Below, in pieces: positions 16,087 through 24,549 of a DNA stretch of 41,434 nt (positions within the stretch are counted from its first letter, which is position 1; the number at the start of each line of letters is the position of its first letter). The stretch comes from Candidatus Schekmanbacteria bacterium. GTDB lineage: Bacteria > SZUA-182. The stretch spans positions 1-41,434 of the forward strand of contig JACRJN010000003.1 of assembly GCA_016235675.1 (NCBI GenBank). Direction: 5' to 3'. Under the pieces are notes generated by a model. The model saw nothing but the letters and a program-made list of their open reading frames with translations. It searched no databases and was not told where the DNA came from. A program made the position numbers and the translations under genes.

Positions 16087-18234
16087 TTACAATAACGGCT
16101 GCCCCTCCATCGAATCAGGAACAGTTAGTCCCAAATCCTCCAACACAGTAGGGGCGATGTCGATAATGCGCGGGGTTTTGCCCTTGAGCTTGCGATTGGA
16201 AAATAGGATGCCGGGAACGAATTGGGGATCGACGCAGTGATCGCCGCTCCAGGTTTTCAGGTTATCCTCGAAAATGACAACCGGCGCGCCGCCGATCGCG
16301 GTTTGCCAGGAGGCGCGGTAGCCGGGGCAAAATCCTACCACCAAATCCGGGGCTTGGTCGGCATAGGGGCCGGAATATAGTTCGCCGGATTTATAGACCT
16401 TATTGATTACCGGGCTGGGAAACAGGGGGTCTTGCAGCTTTTGCAGTTTTTTAATAATCCCGGATGACAGGCGATCCGCTTCGGCAACGCTGACAATCCC
16501 CTTGGCTTCCCGGCCTTGACGATTCAGATAGATCGCTCCGAAGCCCAAAGCATAAGCCTGGGTACTCTCCCAGACCACATCGGCGAACAGCGAATTATCC
16601 TCCCGCACTGAAGGACGGGAAGATAGTTGCATATACCCTTGCTCCACCAGCCAGGAGTTTAAGTTTACCGCCCGGTCAAAGGAGGTAAAGCCGTGGTCGG
16701 AGCAAATTAACAGCGTGGTGTCGTGATCCACATGCCTGAGCACTACCCCTAAGAGTTGATCCATTCCCTTATACATATCGCTGATAACGTGTTGGTAACG
16801 TCCCGTTTTGTTGTTCGATGCCCGCCAGAACATGTGCTGGATGCGGTCGCTGGTATCGAAGACCAAGGCCAGCAGTCCGGATTTGAAGCGGCTCAATTCA
16901 TAGATGAGCATCTTTTCCCGCTCCCTTTCGATCTCGGTGCAGCTTTCCAGAAAAGCATCTTCATCCAGGCGCTTTTCATTAAGGGCGTTGGTATCCTCCG
17001 GGATGCCCAAGGTATGATAAAGCCCGACAGCTTCAGCCAGTTCCGCGGCGTATTCCTCCGGCTGCGAGATGAAAAAGGCCGGGCTGAGCGGGTTTACCTG
17101 AAGCGGAGATAGATAAAGTTTCAATTCCGGGGCAACCTCGGCCAGATAAAATTTGCCGATGGCGCTGATCTTTTTCAGCAAACCGGCGCTGAAATTCAAC
17201 TGTACCCATTTGCTCCAGCGTTTTTCCGCCAGCACAATGGTTTGTCCGTCTACGTTTATCTCTAGTTCCCGGCGCTCTTTATTCGGTTTCAGCAGCAGGG
17301 GAAGCGAGGCGTTCTTTTTAAAAATCCCGCCCACCTGCGGCCCAACGATTTCGGTTTTTATCACTGCGTTTTTGTCCGCCGCCACCGTGATAATTTTATA
17401 TTTCCCTGGATCGTCAGGATCGACGACTTCAGTAGTATAAAAAGCATAATGCCCTAAAGTGCCCTTAATATCCGGCACTCCCATTCCGGCCAGGATTTGG
17501 CTTTTGCCTTCCTTGGGGGGAAAGGTAATCGGCCAGCGGATGACCTTGCTGGGTAATCCCGCTTCGGAAACAATCTCCCAAAAGGTTTGGCCGTGCTGTA
17601 CGGGGGAGAACATCTTATTTCCGGATTGTCCCCGGTTAAATTTCAGAATGGCTAGATCAGGCATATAAGTTTGCGGATCGCGGCGGATGAAATCGAAAAG
17701 GCCGTGCTGGCCGGGATTGGCTCCTGTGGCCATGCAAGACCAGGCTACCGGGCTTTGCGCCGGATTGGAGGTTTGAAGATGTGCGTAATCCCCATGCAGG
17801 CGCAGACGGTTGAAATTGGGCAGCGCTCCCTCATCCATCAGGCGTTCCATGATCTTGGGGTCAAGTCCATCCATGCCCAGTACAATAATTTTTTTACCTT
17901 TCTTATCACTCATAAATTTATTTTCTCTTCCTTCCGATAAAAAAAAATAATAGCCTAAAGCGGCGCTAACGGCAATGATTATCAAAACAACTATTTTGGA
18001 TGTTTTGGGGTTTTGTTTAAACAGGCGGCGCAAAAAATTCATAATCGGGCGGAAAAACAAGGCTAAGGTACCGCCCAAAGCGGCCAGAACCGGCCCCAAA
18101 AAGGAGAAGGCGAATCCGGAGGTGCCGGGGTCGATGTAAGCCCAGGCAGATTGGGGGAAGGAGATGAGTATTCCCCATAAAAGGTTTAAAACCGTGAAAC
18201 GGTATGGAATTTTTCTGTTGCATTTCTGTATCAT
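16087..18234 (-). CDS. Membrane-anchored AlkP-superfamily phosphodiesterase with YIDPGT leader
   Basis: At 715 residues, the N-terminus has a signal-like hydrophobic stretch ending PQSAWA, then YIDPGTSG, a hydrophobic segment (AFSFLGPVLAALGGTLALFF), a basic stretch and a second transmembrane helix (IVVLIIIAVSAALGYYFFL). The rest is a type I phosphodiesterase/alkaline-phosphatase fold: VLGMDGLDP (first metal site), NPAQSPVAWSCMATGANPGQ and HGLFDFIRRDP (nucleophile region), VFDTSDRIQHMFW, ICSDHGFTSF and WSGDHC (metal ligands). The substrate is unknown; relatives act on nucleotide, phospholipid or glycan phosphodiesters. YIDPGTG motifs usually occur in small separate membrane proteins, so their fusion to the enzyme is notable. 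The start at 18234 lies in a 76-bp tandem duplication and has no clear ribosome-binding site. Confidence 0.82.
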   Translation of the reverse strand: MIQKCNRKIPYRFTVLNLLWGILISFPQSAWAYIDPGTSGFAFSFLGPVLAALGGTLALFFRPIMNFLRRLFKQNPKTSKIVVLIIIAVSAALGYYFFLSEGRENKFMSDKKGKKIIVLGMDGLDPKIMERLMDEGALPNFNRLRLHGDYAHLQTSNPAQSPVAWSCMATGANPGQHGLFDFIRRDPQTYMPDLAILKFNRGQSGNKMFSPVQHGQTFWEIVSEAGLPSKVIRWPITFPPKEGKSQILAGMGVPDIKGTLGHYAFYTTEVVDPDDPGKYKIITVAADKNAVIKTEIVGPQVGGIFKKNASLPLLLKPNKERRELEINVDGQTIVLAEKRWSKWVQLNFSAGLLKKISAIGKFYLAEVAPELKLYLSPLQVNPLSPAFFISQPEEYAAELAEAVGLYHTLGIPEDTNALNEKRLDEDAFLESCTEIEREREKMLIYELSRFKSGLLALVFDTSDRIQHMFWRASNNKTGRYQHVISDMYKGMDQLLGVVLRHVDHDTTLLICSDHGFTSFDRAVNLNSWLVEQGYMQLSSRPSVREDNSLFADVVWESTQAYALGFGAIYLNRQGREAKGIVSVAEADRLSSGIIKKLQKLQDPLFPSPVINKVYKSGELYSGPYADQAPDLVVGFCPGYRASWQTAIGGAPVVIFEDNLKTWSGDHCVDPQFVPGILFSNRKLKGKTPRIIDIAPTVLEDLGLTVPDSMEGQPLL

Positions 18235-18380
18235 TTTAAAATTTATAACTCATTGTAATAGCGTTACTTATTATTTTCTGTTGCATTTTTCTGCCGCATT
18301 TCTGTATCATTTTAAAATTTATAACTCATTGTAATAGCGTTACTTATTATTTTCTGTTGCATTTTTCTGCCGCATTTCTG
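18221..18380. repeat. 76-bp tandem duplication across a gene junction
   Basis: Bases 18221-18296 and 18297-18372 are identical 76-bp units, followed by eight bases of a third (CATTTCTG, 18373-18380). The unit contains the last codons and stop of the AlbA_2 gene and part of the leader of the downstream phosphodiesterase gene. The gene proper ends in the second unit at 18340; the first unit is therefore an untranslated copy of its 3' end. Confidence 0.95.
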
Positions 18381-19980
18381 CAAAAATCCAAAAACCGGAT
18401 TTTTGGCTTCCTCTGAATTCAATTTTTCCTTCTTTCTTCAAACTATGCAGCAGTCTATGAATTTGTTGCCTTTTCATACCAGGAAAAACCGCTTCGAAAT
18501 CTGTAATTTTCCCTTTGGTAAAATGTTTCAAGTGCTCTATTATCAGCATCTTATTTGTATCTTTATCCAACCCTCTTTTTCTGGTATACTCTCCGCCTTT
18601 ATTAACATAAGAATAATACTTTTTTGAAAGGAGATGCCGTGTTCCTCGTGTAACTCCACAAGATTCTATCAACCCCATTTCCTTAAATTTATTAATATGT
18701 TTTTTAGAGGTTATTTTTCTCCCTTGCCTTATATCATCTAAAAGCAATAAATCTTCAGCATCAAACATTTTTTGGTATTCTTTCCCTATTTTTTCCAAGT
18801 ACCTTAAAAACTCAACATCTTGTACTGTGCCCGATAACGCTAGCCTGACACAGTAATTATCGGTTTTCGAATAATCAGGACGCCCCTTGCCTTCAATAAT
18901 ATTGAACTTGAACATTTTTCTTGCACCTTGACCTGATCTTTCTACAAATCCTATTTTCTCAAAAGCTTCGGCAATTCTTCGATTTCTTGGTACATGTTTG
19001 GTTAAGATATTTTCCTCCGTTACCCCGTTAGGAAAGCCTCCCGGACTTTCAATGATGAATTTTTGAGGGTATTGTTTAATAAAGACTGACCCATGCAAAT
19101 GATAATCCCGATGGCAAACGGCATTCAAAATTGCTTCTCTTATTACTTCTTCATTGAATGCCAGAATGTCTCGCATAAATAACCCTTCTTGAATATGAAA
19201 CATTTCATTTCTGGCATTGATTTTTTCCCATAATTCGTCGCAATAAAAAAGATAGCCTATTCGGTAATCTTTTCGGTCTTGATATTCTATATTGCTTGCG
19301 TTATTACGATATTCGAATATCGTTTCGGCATCCGGCAAAAATTCCCCCAAAGATTCTCTTTTTCCCAGAAGAATTAAAGCTGCATAATTTAAATATTTGC
19401 CGTCGAAAAGTTCAGCGTCTTTAAGCAGTTGTTTATCTGATAAATTTAATATTTCTTTCTTATTGGATTTTTTTGCCCATAATGTTCTGAATTTTTGTAT
19501 AGCTTCCGGCAATAAATCATTTATAGTCGCCCTATGGCACATTTGGGCGGAAAAATCCGTTTCTGTTTCGTTGAGAATTTCTTTTAGTTTGGCCGAATCC
19601 ATCGGGAGAAGCCTTTCTCCAATACGCATTAGATATTTGCCGTCAAGATGTAATGCCTGACCAACCGGTCTTGATGGAACATGAATTATCAAAATGCGTT
19701 TATCGTCTTTTAAAAATTTTTCTATTTCTACGCGCAGTTGTAACTTTTCATAAAGGTTTTCTTGCATTTTCTGAATATTACTGATAGCTGAAGTGCCGAC
19801 GATTCTTCTTGGTTTTTTATCGGAAACCCCCAGAACCAATTTACCGCCGCCTTCATTGGCTAAAGCAACGCAATATTCCAATAACATGTTGAAATCAAAA
19901 TTATTTTTTGCCTCTTTGAACTCCAAATGTTCATCTTCATCGTTTTTTAACCAACTATGAAATTGTTCTAAAGTGGTCAT
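18340..19980 (-). CDS. AlbA_2-domain ATP-binding protein with C-terminal HTH (COG2865 type)
   Basis: Of 546 residues, the N-terminal 130 form an AlbA_2 (Schlafen-type) domain: DEHLEFKEAKNNFDFNMLLE, ANEGGGKLVLGVSD, then GKYLMRIGERLLPMD. The middle has REAILNAVCHRDYHLHGSVF and FIIESPGGFPNGVTEENIL, the HATPase_c_4-like region of this family. The C-terminus carries predicted winged-helix segments, for example FEAVFPGMKRQQIHRLLHSL with KKEGKIEFRG. Family members are annotated as putative transcriptional regulators and are frequent in accessory and defence islands. The gene is visibly more AT-rich than its neighbours and full of Lys/Asn/Ile codons, consistent with horizontal acquisition. It is transcribed divergently from the dehydratase gene. 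AGGA precedes the ATG. Confidence 0.82.
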   Translation of the reverse strand: MTTLEQFHSWLKNDEDEHLEFKEAKNNFDFNMLLEYCVALANEGGGKLVLGVSDKKPRRIVGTSAISNIQKMQENLYEKLQLRVEIEKFLKDDKRILIIHVPSRPVGQALHLDGKYLMRIGERLLPMDSAKLKEILNETETDFSAQMCHRATINDLLPEAIQKFRTLWAKKSNKKEILNLSDKQLLKDAELFDGKYLNYAALILLGKRESLGEFLPDAETIFEYRNNASNIEYQDRKDYRIGYLFYCDELWEKINARNEMFHIQEGLFMRDILAFNEEVIREAILNAVCHRDYHLHGSVFIKQYPQKFIIESPGGFPNGVTEENILTKHVPRNRRIAEAFEKIGFVERSGQGARKMFKFNIIEGKGRPDYSKTDNYCVRLALSGTVQDVEFLRYLEKIGKEYQKMFDAEDLLLLDDIRQGRKITSKKHINKFKEMGLIESCGVTRGTRHLLSKKYYSYVNKGGEYTRKRGLDKDTNKMLIIEHLKHFTKGKITDFEAVFPGMKRQQIHRLLHSLKKEGKIEFRGSQKSGFWIFAEMRQKNATENNK

Positions 19981-20021
19981 AATAAATCCTGGGAAGATTA
20001 TGAGTAATAATTTAAAAAATA

Positions 20022-20050
20022 ATTCTATACCAGCGCGGATATTTAGTAAA
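20022..20050 (-). promoter_or_regulatory. Promoter for the AlbA_2 gene
   Basis: On the minus strand, TTTACT (20050-20045), a 17-bp spacer and TAGAAT (20027-20022) lie about 45 bp upstream of the start codon. It is back to back with a plus-strand promoter at 20068-20097. Confidence 0.45.
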
Positions 20051-20067
20051 CACCCAAATTTGGACTA

Positions 20068-20097
20068 TTGCTTCATATAGTGAGATTGTTCTATAAT
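20068..20097 (+). promoter_or_regulatory. Promoter for the activase-dehydratase gene
   Basis: TTGCTT (20068-20073), an 18-bp spacer and a perfect TATAAT (20092-20097) lie about 64 bp upstream of the start codon at 20161. Confidence 0.55.
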
Positions 20098-20160
20098 AGT
20101 ATGGAAAAGATGCCGGAGTTGTTGAAATGCTGTTATTAATTTTAAAAGTGAGGTAACGTA

Positions 20161-22116
20161 TTGATTACCGCAGGAATTGATATAGGTTCGCGTTCTTCCA
20201 AGGTGGTCATTTTGGAGGGGCGCAAGGTTTTAGCCACGGCGCTTTTCCAGTCTTCCATGAAGGTGGCGGATCGCGGCCGGATCGTTTTCGATCAGGCTCT
20301 GGAAAAAGCCGGTTTACGGGAAAAGGAGATTGATTATATAGTCGCCACCGGGTACGGGCGGGTCAATGCCCCCTTTGCCCGGAAAACGGTTACCGAGATT
20401 ACCTGTCATGCCAGGGGTATACATACGCTGTGTCCCTCGGTGCGAACGGTCATCGACATCGGCGGACAGGACAGCAAGGTCATCAAGCTGAATGCCGCGG
20501 GAGAGGTGGTGGATTTTGCCATGAACGACCGCTGTGCCGCCGGTACCGGTAAATTCCTGGAAGTTACCTCGAAAGCGATGGATTTGGATTTAGACCTGTT
20601 CGCCCGCCTGTATTTTGACTCTAAAAACCCCTGTAAAATCAGTTCGATGTGCACCGTTTTTGCCGAAAGCGAGGTTGTATCGCTGGTGGCGGACGGAAAC
20701 TCGATGGAGGATATAGTTGCCGGTTTGATCCTGGCGGTCTGCCGCCGTGTCGGCAATATGGCCAAGAAATTGAAGGTAGAGGCGGATGTAGCCTTTACCG
20801 GCGGGGTGGCCAAAAACGCCGGGGTGCGCGCCGGTTTGAGTCAGGAAATCGAGCGGGATTTTATCAAATTCGATTTCGACCCGCAATTGAACGGGGCGTA
20901 CGGAGCGGCGGTTATCGCCCAGGAACAGGTGTCTGTTGACGTTGCTTGCGGCGGGGCGGTAAAAAAAAACCTGAATTGCCTTGAGAAGCTTTCCGAATTA
21001 TTACGTGAGCGCCCCAAACAATTAGCGGCGCAAAAAGCGGCGGGGCAGAAGATAGTCGGGCATTTCTGCGCTTATATCCCGGAAGAAATTATCTATGCCG
21101 CCGGGTTAATCCCCCTGCGCTTAAATCAGGGGGGGAACGTAGAGGTTTCCACCGCCGGCAACAGTTATCTCTCCTCCAGTTCCTGTCCCTTTACCTGTAG
21201 CTGCATCGGTTTGAAAGAAAGCAAGCAGGATTTTTATTACGAAGCGGTGGATTATGTGGCCGATGCCCCCTCCTGTCTGCAAATGAAACGGATGCTGGAG
21301 GTCTGGGAAAAGTATTTCGGGGTTAAGATTATTCATGTCGGATTTTCCCGCAAGTATTATACCCCGGAAGGGCGGGAATTCTATCGCCAAGGGCTTGAGC
21401 AGCTTGTTTGCGAATTAGAGGGTATCGTTAAAAGGCCGATTAGCGCCGCGGATTTAGCGGAGGCGATAAAATTATTTAACGACATCCGTTCCTGCCAGCG
21501 CAAGCTTTATCAGGCGTTGAAAAGCGCAAAAATTTCCTGGAGCGATTTAATCCAGTTCATCAGGGCGGGCAGTGTCCTGGATAAGCGGGATTATCTGCTG
21601 CTGTTGCAAGCTCTTTTAAATGAGACAGACCAACATCCGGCAAATCAAGTTCCGGCAATAAGGATTTTGCTGGCAGGCGGGATGATGGCTTCAGGGGATG
21701 ATAAGCTGATCAATATTTTCCGTGATCTGGGAATGGAATTTGCCATGGATGAACTCTGCTCCGGCTCGCGTGGTATCTACATCGAGGTAAAAGAGCCGAA
21801 CCTAGACAACCTAGCCGCCGCTTATATAAATAACGTTCCCTGCGGATCGCTTCCCTACCATGACGAGCAAAGCGATCCCCGCAACAAGCATATCAAGCGG
21901 CTGATTGCGGAATATAAAATCAACGGGGTGTTATACTATACCCTGCGTTTCTGCGATGCCTATTCCTTTAAATTGCAAGCCTTGAAGCAGCTTTTAGATA
22001 CTACGGGCATACCTGTTTTGCATCTGCATTCCGATTACAGCGATTCGGACGTCGGGCAGCTCAAAACCAGGGTGGAGGCGTTCCGGGAGAGTTTGGTTAG
22101 AAACGGGATTCGTTGA
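20161..22116 (+). CDS. Fused 2-hydroxyacyl-CoA dehydratase activase and dehydratase-type subunit
   Basis: Residues 1-255 are a BadF/HgdC-type ASKHA ATPase: GIDIGSRSSKVVIL, DIGGQDSKVI, DRCAAGTGKF, SSMCTVFAESE and FTGGVAKNAGV. C125 and C164 have the same 39-residue spacing as the Cys127/Cys166 that ligate the bridging 4Fe-4S cluster in HgdC. Residues 295-651 are an HgdB/FldC/BcrB-like subunit: GHFCAYIPEEIIYAAGLIPL (C303), SSSCPFTCSCIG (C342, C346, C348), DAPSCLQ (C372), DELCSGSRG (C533) and LRFCDAY (C598). In this system the activase uses ATP to push one low-potential electron into the partner's Fe-S centre. The two are usually separate proteins. The start is TTG with GAGGT upstream. The substrate is unknown; double-cubane cluster proteins (YjiM/YjiL type) are an alternative subfamily. 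Confidence 0.88.
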   Translation: MITAGIDIGSRSSKVVILEGRKVLATALFQSSMKVADRGRIVFDQALEKAGLREKEIDYIVATGYGRVNAPFARKTVTEITCHARGIHTLCPSVRTVIDIGGQDSKVIKLNAAGEVVDFAMNDRCAAGTGKFLEVTSKAMDLDLDLFARLYFDSKNPCKISSMCTVFAESEVVSLVADGNSMEDIVAGLILAVCRRVGNMAKKLKVEADVAFTGGVAKNAGVRAGLSQEIERDFIKFDFDPQLNGAYGAAVIAQEQVSVDVACGGAVKKNLNCLEKLSELLRERPKQLAAQKAAGQKIVGHFCAYIPEEIIYAAGLIPLRLNQGGNVEVSTAGNSYLSSSSCPFTCSCIGLKESKQDFYYEAVDYVADAPSCLQMKRMLEVWEKYFGVKIIHVGFSRKYYTPEGREFYRQGLEQLVCELEGIVKRPISAADLAEAIKLFNDIRSCQRKLYQALKSAKISWSDLIQFIRAGSVLDKRDYLLLLQALLNETDQHPANQVPAIRILLAGGMMASGDDKLINIFRDLGMEFAMDELCSGSRGIYIEVKEPNLDNLAAAYINNVPCGSLPYHDEQSDPRNKHIKRLIAEYKINGVLYYTLRFCDAYSFKLQALKQLLDTTGIPVLHLHSDYSDSDVGQLKTRVEAFRESLVRNGIR

Positions 22117-22149
22117 TTACCACGAAGAGCACGAAGGGCACGAAGAAAA
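22117..22149. repeat. Half of a family F repeat
   Basis: TTACCACGAAGAGCACGAAG with the following GGCACGAAGAAAA is one arm of family F, starting immediately after the stop codon. No complementary arm lies nearby, except a diverged relative (CTGCGTCTCTGCGGTGAAAA) at about 22919-22938. Confidence 0.7.
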
Positions 22150-22165
22150 TCAGAATAAAAATTAT

Positions 22166-22341
22166 GTAGTCCCAGCCCTTTAGGGCTGAAATTCCAGGGC
22201 TAAAGCTAATACTGTTAACTTAAGATGTAGCGCAGGGCTTCAGCCCTGCTTATGTGGTGGCTTTTGCGGGCACCCCGGAGCAGACCTAAAGGTCTGCGCT
22301 ACGTTAAGTGAACGGTATTGGGGCTAAAGCCCTGGCACTAC
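22166..22341. repeat. Family E GTAG-REP pair interrupted by a TTAAG-flanked family B pair
   Basis: The outer family E ends are GTAGTCCCAGCC (from 22166) and GCCCTGGCACTAC (to 22341). Within it, AATACTGTTAACTTAAG (22208-22224) and TTAAGTGAACGGTATT (22304-22319) form an inverted pair, and inside that lies family B (22227-22302). The order shows family E was present first and was split by the B-containing unit. Confidence 0.88.
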
Positions 22342-22369
22342 GACAAGGTATATTTAAAGGTTCTATAAT

Positions 22370-22516
22370 ATGAAAATTGATACGGTAAAAATGGTTCGTG
22401 AAATCCGGGATAAAATGTACGAAGAGTACAAGCATCTTTCAGATGCAGAACGTATCCGAAAAACCAAAGAACAGGCTAAAAAATTCAGCCAGTCCAGACA
22501 TAAGAAGGCAGCTTAA
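22370..22516 (+). CDS. Small 48-residue charged protein, antitoxin-like
   Basis: ATG 22370 opens a 48-codon frame ending TAA 22516, preceded by AAAGG with about 8-nt spacing. The protein starts MKIDTVKMVREIRDKMYEEY and continues KHLSDAERIRKTKEQAKKFS. It is highly charged and helical, and resembles the short proteins (VRxIRDxxYEE then a long Arg/Lys helix) often found as the first gene of type II toxin-antitoxin pairs. No toxin gene follows; the next 400 bp are repeats. It may be an orphan antitoxin or a remnant. The call rests on codon-level integrity, a ribosome-binding site and recalled family resemblance. Confidence 0.6.
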   Translation: MKIDTVKMVREIRDKMYEEYKHLSDAERIRKTKEQAKKFSQSRHKKAA

Positions 22517-22524
22517 ATAGTTTT

Positions 22525-22620
22525 GTAGCTTTGCCCACCAATTTTGAATAGCATAAGTTGTTTATGCAAGGCCAAAATGAAGCAAAAATTATTTAAGACG
22601 GTGGGCACAGCCCACCCTAA
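22525..22620. repeat. Degenerate family A element
   Basis: GTAGCTTTGCCCACCA (22525-22540) opposes GTGGGCACAGCCCACCC (22601-22617). The left hairpin has lost part of its stem. It lies directly after the small ORF. Confidence 0.7.
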
Positions 22621-22625
22621 CTAGT

Positions 22626-22776
22626 GTAGCGTTTCATTAAAATATGTACATTTAATTGTCATTGCGAGGCAGCTTTATCGCCGAAGCAATCTCGGAAGTG
22701 CCCGGTAGAATCGAGATTGCTTTGCTTAAGCTCGCAATGACAGGTTCTGTACATCATTATTTATGGAACGCTCTAC
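22626..22776. repeat. Family D element inside a GTAGCGTTTCATT pair
   Basis: The outer arms GTAGCGTTTCATTAAAATAT (from 22626) with GTACA, and TGTACATCATTATTTATGGA ending CTCTAC (22749-22776), are imperfect complements. The core at 22658-22741 is family D (GTCATTGCGAGG to CTCGCAATGACA). Confidence 0.8.
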
Positions 22777-22872
22777 TAGCACAGGCTTCCAGCCTGTGTT
22801 TGCAGCGGCTCCAATAGATTCACCGTTTCTGTGTGGGCGTTGCCCACATCACAGGCAAGATGCCTGTGCTAC
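22777..22872. repeat. CACAGGCT GTAG-REP pair (family M)
   Basis: TAGCACAGGCTTCCAGCCTG at the left opposes CACAGGCAAGATGCCTGTGC ending CTAC at 22872. Each arm is a hairpin and the right arm reads as GTAG plus palindrome on the minus strand. A third hairpin, GTGGGCGTTGCCCAC, lies between them. Confidence 0.8.
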
Positions 22873-22930
22873 CGTTCTTTTGCAACACAACCTATAAATT
22901 TTATTTTTCTGCGTCCTCTGCGTCTCTGCG

Positions 22931-24319
22931 GTGAAAATAAAAAAGAGAATCTATTTGAAACCATTAGACAAACGCCTGAAATTCGGTTTGAACATCCTGA
23001 AAAAGCCCTATATTGTCAGTAACCTGGGAGCGTTGCCCACCATTGACGGGCGCGTTGTTTCCTCCTGGGAGATTTTTTGGTATATGACGGCAGCGCTTTT
23101 TAAGTTTCCGGGGATTTTTGATTTCCGGGTGGATGTGTCGATTCGCGGGATGACCGAACTGCAATATCTGATTTTGTCGGTGCCGGAGCGTATAGAAACG
23201 ATGCGCCAGCGGGGCTTGAAAATTGTGGGTAAATGGTCGGTTAATCCCACCGATCTTTATTTCGGCTCCGGGGTGGTGGCTCTTGACCCATTCTTTTTTG
23301 CCTTTTGCCGGATGCTGGCTTTAGGCGATAATGCTTTAGCGATCCGGGGACGCGCCTATCTTTCCCCCGATGCCTGCCCGGCTCAGGCCGCAGCATATGC
23401 GCTTTTTTATGAGGGGGGGGCTAAGCTCGATCTGTTTTATCCCTTCGTCGGCCCCTGGTGTTATGACTCTCAATATTGTTATGAAGCCTTGCGCAGTAAA
23501 TACAAAGGCTTTTTCGGCGAATCCCCCTGTATCAGCTCCGATCGGCAGAAAAATCTGTCGCTGGAATTTATGCTTTCCGAGGTTAGGTCATTCCTGGAGA
23601 AAATCGCGGCCGAAACCGGAAAGCCTGTCGATACGGAGAAGTTGCGCCGGGAATTTATCCGGGAAAATAAGATTCGGGATGTAACCCGCAAAATACAGGC
23701 TCTGATGCTGGAGGATTGCATCCCCCTGGGGAGCCTGGATTTGATCATGGCCACTTTTATCAGCGGGGATTGGTTATGCGACCCGGCAGCTTGCCTGGCT
23801 GCCATGGAGCGGATTTATGAATCCCTCAGGGAGCGGGTGCGTAAGGGGCAGCGCGGCTGGGGGGTGGCGGATGACCCGGTAAGAATTTTAGTCACCGGAA
23901 TCGCCTGGGGAGACCTGGGGCTTTATAATGTTATGGACGATATGGGCGGGGTTTTGGCCGGGACGGAATGTGTGATGAATAATTATCAGGAAGATATTCC
24001 CACCATTGGCGACCCGGTGCAAATCATGGCCGAGCGTTTTATCAATACCCCCTATACCTTCGGCGCCGTCCAAAAGGCGCTGTGGACGCTCAGTAATATC
24101 AAAAGGATGGGACGGGTGGACGGGGTGGTTTTTAACTGCAATTTCGGCTGTAACTACAACGCGGCCGCGGCGCGCATCGTTACCGATACCATTAAGGAGC
24201 ATATGGACATCCCGATCCTGCTGGTCGATTCCGATCTGCCCGGCGAAAACCGCGGCCAGATGCGAACCCGCTTCGGCGCTTTTTTTGAGATGATTCGGAA
24301 GAGAAAGGGGAGGAAATAA
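22931..24319 (+). CDS. 2-hydroxyacyl-CoA dehydratase-family protein (HgdB/BcrB-like)
   Basis: This 462-residue protein has the dehydratase-subunit layout. It includes LGDNALAIRGRAYLSPDACP (C149), GPWCYDSQYC (C177, C183), a helical middle, ILVTGIAWGDLGLYNVMDDM and GGVLAGTECVM. It ends with VVFNCNFGCNYNAAAARIVT and PILLVDSDLPGENRGQMRTR, the family's usual ending. The N-terminal CxYxPxE motif of the partner subunit is replaced here by NPTDLYFGSG without Cys. It probably pairs with the fused activase-dehydratase upstream as the second subunit of a heterodimeric Fe-S enzyme. The first codons (GTG 22931) overlap a family F-like repeat end; a TTG at about 22952 with AAGAGA upstream is an alternative start. 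Confidence 0.82.
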   Translation: MKIKKRIYLKPLDKRLKFGLNILKKPYIVSNLGALPTIDGRVVSSWEIFWYMTAALFKFPGIFDFRVDVSIRGMTELQYLILSVPERIETMRQRGLKIVGKWSVNPTDLYFGSGVVALDPFFFAFCRMLALGDNALAIRGRAYLSPDACPAQAAAYALFYEGGAKLDLFYPFVGPWCYDSQYCYEALRSKYKGFFGESPCISSDRQKNLSLEFMLSEVRSFLEKIAAETGKPVDTEKLRREFIRENKIRDVTRKIQALMLEDCIPLGSLDLIMATFISGDWLCDPAACLAAMERIYESLRERVRKGQRGWGVADDPVRILVTGIAWGDLGLYNVMDDMGGVLAGTECVMNNYQEDIPTIGDPVQIMAERFINTPYTFGAVQKALWTLSNIKRMGRVDGVVFNCNFGCNYNAAAARIVTDTIKEHMDIPILLVDSDLPGENRGQMRTRFGAFFEMIRKRKGRK

Positions 24320-24352
24320 GGGAGATACCATATTTAAGAAACACTTTTTTCA

Positions 24353-24526
24353 CCACGAAGCACACGAAGATCACGAAGAAAAATAAATAGTTTAATTAAA
24401 TATTATAACTAGTTACTTTGTTTTTTTACCTTTTTCCCCGCTATAAACTTTTTACGTTTGGCTGCATTAGCGTAAAAACCAGCCTTTGTAATTCTTCGTG
24501 CGCTTCGTGTACTTCGTGGTGAAAAT
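24353..24526. repeat. Family F4 inverted repeat
   Basis: CACCACGAAGCACACGAAGA (from 24353) opposes CTTCGTGCGCTTCGTGTACT followed by TCGTGGTG (to 24526). The spacer of about 110 bp is AT-rich and has no recognisable gene. Confidence 0.85.
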
Positions 24527-24549
24527 AAATTTACCCACAGTTTGTCGCC

